DNA from: Methanocorpusculum sp.
GTDB taxonomy: Archaea > Halobacteriota > Methanomicrobia > Methanomicrobiales > Methanocorpusculaceae
Direction of reading: 5' to 3'
Length of the DNA stretch: 40,337 nucleotides
Assembly (NCBI GenBank): GCA_029987395.1
Contig: DALTVX010000036.1
Location: 1 to 40,337 of the forward strand
Position 1 is the stretch's first letter; the number at the start of each line of letters is the position of its first letter. The notes under the pieces are model-generated. The model was not told the origin of the DNA. It made no database searches and worked only from the letters and a program-made list of their open reading frames with translations. A program made the translations under genes and the position numbers. Below are positions 1 through 7,354 of this stretch, piece after piece.

Positions 1-884
1 ACACCAAGGACGATGATGACCCAGCCGATGGTAACTGGGTTGAATGCACCACCGTACACGGTAAAGAGGATCCTAAACAGACCGTAAAGTCCTGCTTGAC
101 TTGCAACGATCATTACTGCAGTTATCCCTGACGGGGCAACCAAGTATGCATCGGGCGTTGCGAAGTGGAAGGGAACCGATCCCGCTTTCATGGCAAGGGC
201 TGCGACAAAGAGCACGAGGGCGACGATGTTCAGCGTTGTCCACGAGATCTGCGACGCGATCACGGCCATATTCAGCGAATTATACTGAGCATACAACAGA
301 CCGATCGAGAACAGGACCATGAGTCCGCCGACCGTGTTGGTGATCAGGTATTTGAGTGCCCCTTCTGCGGCGAATCCTCCTCTTCTGTGATAAGAGACGA
401 GCGCTGCTCCTGCGAGTGAGTTGATCTCGAGGAACACGAAGAAGTTGAACATATCCCCTGTCGAGACCATGCCGAAAATGCCGGCTGTCAGCAGGAGATA
501 CAGTGCATAGAACTCGGATTTCCCGCTCCGTTCCTTTTGAGAGGTGACGAGATAGAGAGCGACTGCGAATGAAACGATCGCTGCGGAAAGAAGCATGAAT
601 GCTCCAAATCCGTCGATCGTGAAGATGATCCTAAAGGGGAACCCGCCAGAATCTATGGGCACCGCCGGAGATCCGGCAGCCGCTCCAAAGACATACACGA
701 TCGTTCCTTTCGTATAGACGGTGAACGCGGTGATGATGGCGACCAGACTTGCAGCAAGCGAGGAGAGGATGATCCAGGCGTCGCGTATTTTTGGAAGGAA
801 CCTTCCAAAGATCGGGATAAGGAACGCAGCAAACAGAGGTACTGCGATCAGCAGTGCCGGCAGGTTGTCTAAAAGAACGTTCAT
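1..884 (-). CDS. mnhD: MnhD/MbhH-type proton-translocating antiporter subunit (partial)
   Basis: This is the amino-terminal 294 residues or so of a large multi-pass membrane protein; the gene runs off the left edge. The ATG at 884-882 overlaps the stop of the upstream mnhC by 4 nt (ATGA). The translation is almost wholly hydrophobic, and the residues GDMFNFFVFLEI and AGSVPFHFATPDAY match the proton_antipo_M core of MnhD/NuoN/NuoM proteins. In that family the central lysines and the glutamate in this stretch form the ion channel. As the eighth gene of an Mbh-ordered operon it would be MbhH of a membrane-bound hydrogenase, or MrpD of a stand-alone Na+/H+ antiporter. The hydrogenase subunit genes that would decide this lie outside the window. 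Confidence 0.9.
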   Translation of the reverse strand, partial: MNVLLDNLPALLIAVPLFAAFLIPIFGRFLPKIRDAWIILSSLAASLVAIITAFTVYTKGTIVYVFGAAAGSPAVPIDSGGFPFRIIFTIDGFGAFMLLSAAIVSFAVALYLVTSQKERSGKSEFYALYLLLTAGIFGMVSTGDMFNFFVFLEINSLAGAALVSYHRRGGFAAEGALKYLITNTVGGLMVLFSIGLLYAQYNSLNMAVIASQISWTTLNIVALVLFVAALAMKAGSVPFHFATPDAYLVAPSGITAVMIVASQAGLYGLFRILFTVYGGAFNPVTIGWVIIVLG

Positions 885-1228
885 TCTTTGAGCCTCCTCA
901 TCTTATCTGAGTTGACGGTCCCGTATTTTTTATAGATGACCATCACGAGAACAAGCATCAGCGCCGTTGTTGCAACACCGATAACGATGTTTGTCAGCGT
1001 TAATGCCTGGACCGTCGGGAGAACCATATCGACACCTTCGGGTGCATTCGTGAAGATCGGGGCGATCCCATTCTCTCTATATCCAAGTGATACGAGGAAC
1101 AGATTGACCGCCCCTTCCAGCATAGCGAGCCCCATCACCATTTTAATCATGTTCTTCTTGAGAAGAATGGTCGCAAAGGCAACGCCTATCAGTAATGCCA
1201 CCGCGATAAACGGCAGATTTGCTATCAT
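881..1228 (-). CDS. mnhC: MnhC/MrpC (NuoK-like) antiporter subunit
   Basis: A 115-residue protein with three predicted membrane helices, matching the NuoK/MnhC family in length and topology. A conserved family stretch is visible around residues 27-45 (IKMVMGLAMLEGAVNLFLV), with the membrane-embedded Glu that NuoK-like proteins keep. In the complex this subunit helps relay protons or sodium beside the large MnhD-type subunit. It overlaps both neighbours by 4 nt, so translation is probably coupled. Its carboxyl end (KKYGTVNSDKMRRLKE) is charged and probably cytoplasmic. The assignment to MnhC is firm; MrpC versus MbhG is not resolved. Confidence 0.9.
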   Translation of the reverse strand: MIANLPFIAVALLIGVAFATILLKKNMIKMVMGLAMLEGAVNLFLVSLGYRENGIAPIFTNAPEGVDMVLPTVQALTLTNIVIGVATTALMLVLVMVIYKKYGTVNSDKMRRLKE

Positions 1229-1758
1229 TTTCTCCCTCCTTTTTTGCCCTTGGTAAGAGACGGTATCGGTGTCGGGGCATCGTCCTCTTCCTGTGTCGTC
1301 TCTCTTAGACCGGCAAACATGTACATCAGCACGACCGAAAGTGCGCCGAAGACCTCTATTCCAATAGCAAAGTTCAGCACGGGAATGATCCCGGCGGTAA
1401 ACAGATCACCTGCGTTCACACCATACTCAACAGCGTGGCCAAAGAGTCCTCCCGTGGCGTTTAGCCAGTTGAAGAGGAATCCGGATGCGGCCACAAGACC
1501 TGCGAGTGCTGTGCAAATGAAAAGGATCAGACCTGCCGATTCAACGAGTTTGAATCTCGAGACCGGGATGAACTTCTCCATACACTCACGGTAATAATAA
1601 CAGACAAGAAGAAGCGCAACTCCTGTCGCGATAACGGCCCCTCCCTGGAATCCTCCGCCCGGTGTCAGGTGACCATGTGTCACGATATAGAAACCGAAGA
1701 TGAAGATGAACGGGACGATCAGGCGACCTGCAGAACGTACGATAAGTCCGATCGTCAT
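1225..1758 (-). CDS. mnhB: MnhB-domain antiporter subunit
   Basis: A 177-residue membrane protein with four hydrophobic segments. The diagnostic MnhB signature THGHLTPGGGFQGGAVIATG lies at about residues 27-46. The carboxyl end is a short, polar, lysine-rich tail (KGKKGGRK) that looks cytoplasmic. MnhB is an essential small subunit of Mrp antiporters and corresponds to MbhF in archaeal membrane-bound hydrogenases. The gene sits between the MbhE-like subunit and mnhC, with 4-nt overlaps on both sides, which is the order used in Mbh operons. Confidence 0.92.
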   Translation of the reverse strand: MTIGLIVRSAGRLIVPFIFIFGFYIVTHGHLTPGGGFQGGAVIATGVALLLVCYYYRECMEKFIPVSRFKLVESAGLILFICTALAGLVAASGFLFNWLNATGGLFGHAVEYGVNAGDLFTAGIIPVLNFAIGIEVFGALSVVLMYMFAGLRETTQEEDDAPTPIPSLTKGKKGGRK

Positions 1759-2039
1759 TTGCGCACCCTCCGGAAAATCATAGCGACCCCGAGAACTGCG
1801 ATGAACAGAACGGTTGCTTCACCGAGTGTATCGAATCCACGGTAGTCGAAGACCACGGCCGAGACAACATTGTTTGCCCCGGTCTCCGTCTGTGAGTTGT
1901 CCAGATAATACTGGTCGGTCATCGATGCTGCCGGAGTTCCAAACGTGAGGCCGAGTGCCGGCAGGAGAAGAATGAGTGTCACCAAAACGATTAGCACCAT
2001 CACAAAACCTGGGCGCATGGCGAAGCTTGCGTCTTTCAT
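1755..2039 (-). CDS. MbhE-like small membrane subunit
   Basis: A 94-residue protein with a helix at about residues 12-32, a polar outer loop, and a second helix near the carboxyl end. The segment NVVSAVVFDYRGFDTLGEATVLF is the recognisable part: it matches the carboxyl-terminal extension of bacterial MnhA and the separate MbhE subunit of archaeal complexes. Together with the DUF4040 protein encoded just upstream it stands in for the end of MnhA. It overlaps its neighbours by 4 nt on each side. Identification rests on this motif and the gene order. Confidence 0.8.
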   Translation of the reverse strand: MKDASFAMRPGFVMVLIVLVTLILLLPALGLTFGTPAASMTDQYYLDNSQTETGANNVVSAVVFDYRGFDTLGEATVLFIAVLGVAMIFRRVRK

Positions 2040-2308
2040 TCTTCATCACCTTCTCTACGTTTTGTTCCTCGAATCGCGATCATCATGATCGCTGTTGAAA
2101 TACCGGCACCTATGCTTGCTTCTGCTATTGCCACATCAGGGGCCTGCAGGATAAAGAACTCTAGGGCGAGCAGGAAACTGAATGCGGCAAAAGAAATTGC
2201 GGCCGCAATCAAATCCTTCAGGAAAAACACCGTGACTGCACACAGTACTATTGCTGCGAGGAAGAGCAGGTGAAGCACCACATAACTTTCCGGAAACAGT
2301 TCGATCAT
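2036..2308 (-). CDS. DUF4040 / MbhD-like membrane subunit
   Basis: A 90-residue protein with three hydrophobic helices. The stretch APDVAIAEASIGAGISTAI is the hallmark of DUF4040/MbhD and of the corresponding region of MnhA, and contains the conserved membrane Asp and Glu. In Mrp-type complexes this region sits next to the ion path. The gene is fourth in the operon, between mnhG and the MbhE-like gene. The short charged tail (TKRREGDEE) is probably cytoplasmic. Confidence 0.85.
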   Translation of the reverse strand: MIELFPESYVVLHLLFLAAIVLCAVTVFFLKDLIAAAISFAAFSFLLALEFFILQAPDVAIAEASIGAGISTAIMMIAIRGTKRREGDEE

Positions 2309-2682
2309 TTATTTTTTCCCTCCTGTTTTTTCATTTTGGTTTCGTCCTCTTTGAGGGCATCGATCTTTGCGATCGGCACGACACCTGAGCGGTGTGCACT
2401 TCGGGCGATAGCATGCATCGAGGTGGTCCCGGTAATGACCATGACCAACAAAGCGAGAATGACGTGTGCTCCGTAATTGAACCAGGCACTATCGCCTGAA
2501 AACCAGAGACCACCGGCGTAAATGAGAACAGCAGCTCCCATAAACAGGAGTCCGAGACTTCCCACAATACTTGCGGCATGGATCCGTGTATAAAAGTCAG
2601 GGAACCGGAAAAGACCGATGACCCCAAGTATACAGAAGATGAGCGAGATGACCACACATATGGTTACGAGTATATCGATCAT
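2305..2682 (-). CDS. mnhG: MnhG/PhaG-type antiporter subunit
   Basis: A 125-residue protein with three membrane helices. The motif GLFRFPDFYTRIHAAS at about residues 23-38 is the MnhG/PhaG/YufB signature. The last 30 residues are highly charged (KEDETKMKKQEGKNK) and should face the cytoplasm. The gene overlaps mnhF upstream and the DUF4040 gene downstream by 4 nt. It is part of the small-subunit module that Mrp antiporters need for assembly. Confidence 0.92.
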   Translation of the reverse strand: MIDILVTICVVISLIFCILGVIGLFRFPDFYTRIHAASIVGSLGLLFMGAAVLIYAGGLWFSGDSAWFNYGAHVILALLVMVITGTTSMHAIARSAHRSGVVPIAKIDALKEDETKMKKQEGKNK

Positions 2683-2939
2683 TGCAGATCACCCATGATG
2701 AGTTTTGCGACGTAGAGTGTTCCAACGAATGAGAGGAGAGCATAAACGATCGCTACATCGATGATCACCGGCTGTTCGAACCAGAGTGAGAGGGTGATCA
2801 TGGTGATGACAACGAGGACGTTTATCACATCAAGTGCAAGCATACGGTCGGCATTTGTTGGACCGCGCCAGATCTTTATTCCGCATGCGAAGATCAAAAG
2901 TACGAAGATGATCGCAGCTACCATGAATATATCGTTCAT
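2679..2939 (-). CDS. mnhF: MnhF/MrpF-type antiporter subunit
   Basis: An 86-residue protein with three helices that matches MnhF in length. The central motif RGPTNADRMLALDVINVL (about residues 25-42) is strongly conserved in MnhF/MrpF/PhaF proteins. It is second in the operon, between mnhE and mnhG, with 4-nt overlaps on both sides. Its role in the complex is structural or assembly-related according to family knowledge. Confidence 0.92.
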   Translation of the reverse strand: MNDIFMVAAIIFVLLIFACGIKIWRGPTNADRMLALDVINVLVVITMITLSLWFEQPVIIDVAIVYALLSFVGTLYVAKLIMGDLQ

Positions 2940-3475
2940 TCAGTTATCCTCCGGATCCATTTCGCCAGGTTGATTTTCGCGAAGATCTTGTCAGGCGGCA
3001 GAACTCCTTTGGGTTCGTCTCCTACATCGAGACAGTGGATGTAGAGTTCTCTCGTCGTATCATTTGCGTCCACGGTGACCGTTCCCGGCTGATAGGTGAT
3101 GGATGTGGAAAGAAGGAGAGCTCCTGCATCGGTTTTCATACCCGGTGAAAGTTTGACTATCCCCGGTCTGATATTTCTCCCTGTAACGATCTTCCACGAT
3201 ACCGTCAGATTTGCAATAATAAGTTCGATTAAAAACGGAATGATATAGACGATCAGGAGGAGCCAGCGTAGGGGGTTAGCCATTTTATAGCTTTTTCCGA
3301 CCCAGAGTTTTCGGCATATCAACCCGGTTATAATCGAAAGAATTAGTCCAATGATGAGCTCTGCTGATGACCAGAGAAGGATCGCGTCTGTAGGTGTTGC
3401 CGAACCTATCGACAGTATCAGGTAGATGATGAATGCAGCAATGCCTGCAAGTATCGCGGGAAGAACGTTACTCAT
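2936..3475 (-). CDS. mnhE: MnhE/MrpE-type antiporter subunit, first gene of the operon
   Basis: A 179-residue protein with two or three amino-terminal helices, then a soluble carboxyl domain containing the family motif AGALLLSTSITYQPGTVTVD (about residues 116-135), typical of MnhE. The start is supported by a strong Shine-Dalgarno sequence (GGAGGTG, read on the minus strand at 3487-3481). It is the first gene of the run. Possible promoter elements upstream are a TATA-like GTATAAATTA near 3606-3597 and a perfect 13-nt palindrome, TGATAAATTATCA, at 3507-3519. Confidence 0.92.
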   Translation of the reverse strand: MSNVLPAILAGIAAFIIYLILSIGSATPTDAILLWSSAELIIGLILSIITGLICRKLWVGKSYKMANPLRWLLLIVYIIPFLIELIIANLTVSWKIVTGRNIRPGIVKLSPGMKTDAGALLLSTSITYQPGTVTVDANDTTRELYIHCLDVGDEPKGVLPPDKIFAKINLAKWIRRITE

Positions 3476-3803
3476 ACTGCACCTCCAAGTTTGTTCTTAT
3501 TTTTCATGATAAATTATCACTATTCTCCACACATGATTTTGTACAGACCCATACGTCGTGGATGATGTCTGTATCTATATTAATTAGTCTGTAAGTAATT
3601 TATACTATGCGCCTTGTTTTTCACGATATTTTTTCGTAAACAAAAAATGGAGGATCCAGATCTATTTACGATCGGATCGAAATACAGCATGTAATTTTAT
3701 TTTTCTTTGAAAATATTTGAGATATATTTATATTCGATCATGCGTGATATACGCATGTCTGATGATCACCTGATCTGATCGAAAGGCAAGGAAGTTAAAA
3801 ATT
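3476..3803. promoter_or_regulatory. Divergent intergenic region between the mnh operon and the TM2-like gene
   Basis: An AT-rich spacer without a gene that must hold both promoters. On the minus side there is an SD for mnhE and the palindrome TGATAAATTATCA (3507-3519). On the plus side there is a TATA-like run (GATATATTTATATTC, about 3720-3734). This is followed by the inverted repeat ATGCGT-GATAT-ACGCAT at 3741-3757, close to where transcription should begin. Both palindromes are candidate operators; no regulator is encoded nearby. Confidence 0.5.
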
Positions 3804-4094
3804 ATGGTTAATGGAAGCGGACTGCCGACAACGTCCTATGGAAAAGTTGTCAGCGGTGAAAAAAGTATGGTCATTGGATTGATCCTCTGGTTCTTCCTTG
3901 GTGGGATAGGGCTGGCATATGCAGGACGTGTTGGACTTGGTATCGTGCTCTTTATAGTAGAACTCGTATGCGGGTTATTAGCATTTCTTATCATTCCCGG
4001 TATCATTGCAATCATTGTTTGGATCATTGCTCTTGTTATGACCTATAATGCGATCAAAGAGAACAACGCTCTCTGGATCCAGCACATAAAATAA
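3804..4094 (+). CDS. Small TM2-like membrane protein
   Basis: A 96-residue protein with an amino-terminal polar stretch of 20 residues and two to three hydrophobic helices. The segment KSMVIGLILWFFLGGIGLAY followed by AGRVGLGI resembles the TM2 domain, which has a first helix ending in FLGGxG, a short turn with Y/F and G-R, then a second helix. TM2 proteins are widespread and mostly of unknown function. The gene has its own promoter and is followed by a spacer before the DUF4013 genes. It is not closely related to them in sequence, although all four are small membrane proteins. Confidence 0.65.
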   Translation: MVNGSGLPTTSYGKVVSGEKSMVIGLILWFFLGGIGLAYAGRVGLGIVLFIVELVCGLLAFLIIPGIIAIIVWIIALVMTYNAIKENNALWIQHIK

Positions 4095-4406
4095 TAAGGG
4101 AGATCCCTGTATTTTCTCACAATCATTTTTTTCACAGCTGTTTACCTCAGGGTCAGAGCCCGGAATCTGATATCAATATTTTTTAGGGGGTGCCGGAATT
4201 GTTTATGATATTGCGTGTGCGTTGTTTGTTATCTCTTTTTGCGAAACTGGTATATTGCTAGATTATTTCCGTGAGTTCCTAGTCATATCAGCATTTACTG
4301 TCATAAAACATCGTTATATTGCTGATCATATGATATTTATCTCAAGTGCATTTATATATTAGAAAGTTCTTCTATACACCATCTCACAATAGGAGATGGT
4401 ATTATT
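4095..4406. other. Intergenic region with the promoter of the first DUF4013 gene
   Basis: No convincing gene. A T-rich stretch after the TM2-like stop (4120-4132) may end transcription. A purine-rich AGGGGGTG at about 4185-4192 resembles a ribosome binding site, but the only following reading frame (ATG at 4205) ends after 18 codons. A clear TATA box (TTTATATAT, 4351-4359) lies 48 nt before the first DUF4013 start codon. An SD (AGGAG, 4391-4395) also precedes that start. Confidence 0.5.
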
Positions 4407-5033
4407 ATGTCAATTGGTATTGGAGCAAATTTAACCGGATCTTTTGGTTATGCAAAAGATAAACTCGTCGGTAATATAGTTAACTGGATCCTTCTGATCA
4501 TCCTGAGTATTATTCCTATCGTCAACTTCATCGCAATGGGAACATACCTGAAGGTTTATCGCGGGGAGGACCCGAAGGTTGCGAATATTGGGAAATCCTT
4601 TGTTGACGGTCTTCTTGCAGCCATCATCGCATTCATCTACATGCTTATCCCAATGATCATCTTCGCCATTGTATTAGGTGCGTCTATTCCAGCAATGATG
4701 ATGGGTGATCTCGCAGCTATTGGAGCAGCAGGCATTGGAATCATCATTTGTATGATCGTCTTTATGCTGTTCAGTCTTCTTATGCTCCCTGCAATGGTCA
4801 ACTTTGCTCGCAAGGGATTTGGTGCAGCTTTCGCCTTTAACACGATTTTTGGTATGATTGGAAAGGCCGGCTGGCTTAACTACATCCTGTCGATCATCGT
4901 TCTCGCAGTCATCTTTGGTCTCATAGGCTTTATCTGTGGTATCATCCCGATTCTCGGCATGATCATCCTGCTCATTATTTTCCCCCTCCTCACCGTATGG
5001 GCCGCAAAGTTCTGGGCAACGCTGTTCGCTTAA
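4407..5033 (+). CDS. DUF4013 family membrane protein, copy 1
   Basis: A 208-residue multi-helix membrane protein beginning MSIGIGANLTGSFGYAKDKL. The pattern GTYLKVYRGEDPKVANIGKS, then FVDGLL and a series of hydrophobic helices, matches DUF4013, a family of unknown function common in methanogens. It is the first of three tandem paralogs. The ATG at 4407 is preceded by an AGGAG SD and a TATA box at 4351-4359. The central stretch (about 4692-4800) is nearly identical in DNA to copy 2, which suggests recent duplication or gene conversion. Confidence 0.8.
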   Translation: MSIGIGANLTGSFGYAKDKLVGNIVNWILLIILSIIPIVNFIAMGTYLKVYRGEDPKVANIGKSFVDGLLAAIIAFIYMLIPMIIFAIVLGASIPAMMMGDLAAIGAAGIGIIICMIVFMLFSLLMLPAMVNFARKGFGAAFAFNTIFGMIGKAGWLNYILSIIVLAVIFGLIGFICGIIPILGMIILLIIFPLLTVWAAKFWATLFA

Positions 5034-5158
5034 AGATACGAACCAAACTTATTTTTTTCTTTTTTCTTTGGCTATGATCGATCGATGTCTTTCTGCTGAA
5101 TCGTTTTATATATTTTCGAATCCTTCATCTCTCTATCTCAAGAATGAAAGGTATTCGT
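5034..5158 (+). promoter_or_regulatory. Duplicated promoter/terminator spacer, copy 1
   Basis: This spacer between DUF4013 copies 1 and 2 is almost identical to 5819-5943, and the identity begins inside the end of the coding region. It holds a T-rich run (about 5048-5067) that would serve as an archaeal terminator. A TATA box (TTTTATATA, 5104-5112) and a GAAAGGT ribosome binding site before ATG 5159 follow. Each paralog therefore seems to be its own transcription unit. Confidence 0.7.
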
Positions 5159-5818
5159 ATGTCAATTGGAATTGGAGCAAATTTAACCGGGTCTTTTGGT
5201 TACGCAAAAGATAAACTCGTCGGTAATATAGTCAACTGGATCCTTCTGATCGTTCTGACCTATATCCCGATCGTCAACTTCATCGCAGTTGGAACATACC
5301 TGAAGGTATTCCGTGGAGATGACCCGAAGGTTGAAAATTTTGGAAAATCCTTTGTTGACGGCCTTCTTGCAGCCATCATCGGATTCATCTACATGATTAT
5401 CCCAATGATCATCTTCGCTATTGTATTAGTTCCGTTTATTCCAGCAATGATGATGGGTGATCTCGCAGCTATTGGAGCAGCAGGCATTGGAATCATCATT
5501 TGTATGATCGTCTTTATGCTGTTTGCTCTTCTTATGCTCCCTGCAATGGTCAACTTTGCCCGCAATGGATTTGGTGCTGCATTTAAATTTGGTGAGATCT
5601 TTGGCATGATTGGAAAGGCAGGGTGGATCAGCTACATCTTATCCATTATCGTTCTTTATATCGTCTTTTTCATCATCTTCTTTATCATCGGCTTTATCAT
5701 CGGCCTTTTTGGATTGATCCCAGTTATCGGATCTATTATTTCATCAATCCTCATGCTCACTCTTTTCTCGTTCCTCACCGTATGGGCCGCAAAGTTCTGG
5801 GCAACGCTGTTCGCTTAA
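5159..5818 (+). CDS. DUF4013 family membrane protein, copy 2
   Basis: A 219-residue paralog of the preceding gene. An in-frame ATG exists at 5144, but the ATG at 5159 is preferred. It gives the same first residues (MSIGIG) as copy 1, and GAAAGGT sits at SD distance before it. Helices are spread along the whole length, and the carboxyl half differs from copy 1 in its last two or three helices (an FFIIFFIIGFIIGLFGLIP stretch). The final codons and the downstream spacer are again identical to copy 1. DUF4013 has no assigned function. Confidence 0.8.
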   Translation: MSIGIGANLTGSFGYAKDKLVGNIVNWILLIVLTYIPIVNFIAVGTYLKVFRGDDPKVENFGKSFVDGLLAAIIGFIYMIIPMIIFAIVLVPFIPAMMMGDLAAIGAAGIGIIICMIVFMLFALLMLPAMVNFARNGFGAAFKFGEIFGMIGKAGWISYILSIIVLYIVFFIIFFIIGFIIGLFGLIPVIGSIISSILMLTLFSFLTVWAAKFWATLFA

Positions 5819-5943
5819 AGATACGAACCAAACTTATTTTTTTCTTTTTTCTTTGGCTATGATCGATCGATGTCTTTCTGCTGAATCGTTTTATATATTT
5901 TCGACCCCTTCATCTATCTATCTCAAGAATGAGAGGTATTCGT
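5819..5943 (+). promoter_or_regulatory. Duplicated promoter/terminator spacer, copy 2
   Basis: A near-identical repeat of 5034-5158 with the same T-rich terminator stretch, a TATA box (TTTTATATA, 5889-5897) and a GAGAGGT SD ahead of ATG 5944. Only a handful of differences are visible (for example CGACCCC for CGAATCC after the TATA box). It supports a duplication unit consisting of gene plus downstream spacer. Confidence 0.7.
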
Positions 5944-6615
5944 ATGTCAATTGGAATTGGAGATAACTTAACCGGATCTTTTGGTTTTGCGAAAGACAAG
6001 CTCGGCGGTAATTTCGTTACCTGGCTTATTTTGGCAGTACTGAATATTGTTCCGGTCGTAAACTGGATCGTTTTTGGAACATATGTTAAGGTTCTGCGGG
6101 GAGATGACCCGGATCTCGACAATATGGGGAAATCTTTTGTTGATGGACTACTTGCACTGATCATCGCTCTTATCTACATGATCGTCCCGATCGTTCTGTC
6201 GATCATTGTTTCGGTAGGTATGTTCACCGTAGGTTCAGTGGCCACTATTTCCCCGACGTCCTCGGTCGTCCCGGATATGATGGCAGGAGTAGGTGTTGTA
6301 CTTATGTTTGGTCTTATCCTTGTCTGTATCATCGTCTCGATCCTGTTCTCGCTCCTTCTGATCCCGGCACTGGTCAACTTTGCCCGCAATGGATTTGGTG
6401 CGGCCTTCAGTTTTGGCACGATCTTTGGTATGATCAACAAAGCTGGGTGGCTCAATTACATCGTCTCGATCATCCTTATATGGATCATTTTCGGCGTGAT
6501 CATCTTTATCTGTGGTCTGCTTTCAGTCATTATCATCGGGATCATCCTCCTGATCTTCATCCTGCCGTTCCTCTACTGCTGGGCAGCAAAATACTTTGCA
6601 AACCTGTTTGAATAA
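5944..6615 (+). CDS. DUF4013 family membrane protein, copy 3
   Basis: A 223-residue paralog, more diverged than copies 1 and 2. It keeps the amino-terminal MSIGIG, the GTYVKVLRGDDPDLDNMGKS motif, FVDGLL, and the LIPALVNFARNGFGAAF stretch. It has an extra polar insertion (TVGSVATISPTSSVVP, about residues 94-109) between helices that should form an outer loop. The start at 5944 is preferred over the ATG at 5929 because of the GAGAGGT SD and alignment with copy 1. A T-run at about 6625-6635 follows the stop and probably terminates the transcript. Confidence 0.8.
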   Translation: MSIGIGDNLTGSFGFAKDKLGGNFVTWLILAVLNIVPVVNWIVFGTYVKVLRGDDPDLDNMGKSFVDGLLALIIALIYMIVPIVLSIIVSVGMFTVGSVATISPTSSVVPDMMAGVGVVLMFGLILVCIIVSILFSLLLIPALVNFARNGFGAAFSFGTIFGMINKAGWLNYIVSIILIWIIFGVIIFICGLLSVIIIGIILLIFILPFLYCWAAKYFANLFE

Positions 6616-6806
6616 GAACAAACTCTTTTTTTTTAACAATACTATCAGCTTCTTCAAATTTTGCGCGTCATCACGCTTTCTTTTCTCAGGCCCTCTCTCA
6701 TTACACGAAAAGCATACATCTGCCTATTTAAATAGTACATAAACGAAACTGTTATATAGAACTGCAATACAACAAATATGTGCAACAAGAGAAACAGGAA
6801 ATGACC

Positions 6807-7340
6807 ATGGACAAACACACCGAGCCTAAGAATGTTAAAATTTCTGACATTTTTAAGGCAAAAATTACAAACACGGATGAGAATCCCGTTCCTGAAACCA
6901 CTGTTGTTGATGAAATCACAAAAAAATACGATGAACTCAATGACAAACATCTTCGTCTCGCTGCAGAATTCGAAAATTACAAAAAGCGTGCTAAACGCGA
7001 TCAGGACAGTGCTGTCCGGTATGCAAATGAATTTTTTGCGCTGGATATGCTTGATGTCCTCGACAACTTCGAACGTGCACTCAATAGCGATGATGAAAAA
7101 CTTCGTGACGGGCTGGAGCAGATCCATAAGCTCTACCTCTCCCTTCTATCTAGGAATGGAATTGAAGTGATCACAACCACCAACGGAACGCAGTTCGACC
7201 CCGCAATCCACGAAGCTATCGCCAGCATCCCGGCAGACGCTCCAGAAGATTCGATCATCGACACCGTAGTTTCAGGATATACGATCCGCGACAAGGTGCT
7301 CCGGCACGCAAAAGTGGCCGTAGCAAAGAAAAAAGTATAA
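6807..7340 (+). CDS. grpE: GrpE nucleotide exchange factor of DnaK
   Basis: About 177 residues. The amino-terminal half is charged and probably a long coiled coil (DEITKKYDELNDKHLRLAAE). It is followed by the GrpE core FENYKKRAKRDQDSAVRYAN, then DNFERAL and the carboxyl beta domain ending VVSGYTIRDKVLRHAKVAVA. GrpE dimers release ADP from DnaK. Three in-frame ATGs exist (6780, 6801, 6807). AGGAA at 6796-6800 fits 6807 best, while a TATA box (TTATATA, 6751-6757) would put transcription near 6780, so a leaderless start there is also possible. It is the first gene of the grpE-dnaK-dnaJ group, a bacterial-type set that some archaea acquired laterally. Confidence 0.93.
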   Translation: MDKHTEPKNVKISDIFKAKITNTDENPVPETTVVDEITKKYDELNDKHLRLAAEFENYKKRAKRDQDSAVRYANEFFALDMLDVLDNFERALNSDDEKLRDGLEQIHKLYLSLLSRNGIEVITTTNGTQFDPAIHEAIASIPADAPEDSIIDTVVSGYTIRDKVLRHAKVAVAKKKV

Positions 7341-7354
7341 TACAGGAATTAAAA

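Noticed and set aside
4205..4261. Small protein after the AGGGGGTG motif
   Set aside because: Eighteen codons without any supporting similarity; spacing to the purine-rich motif is poor.
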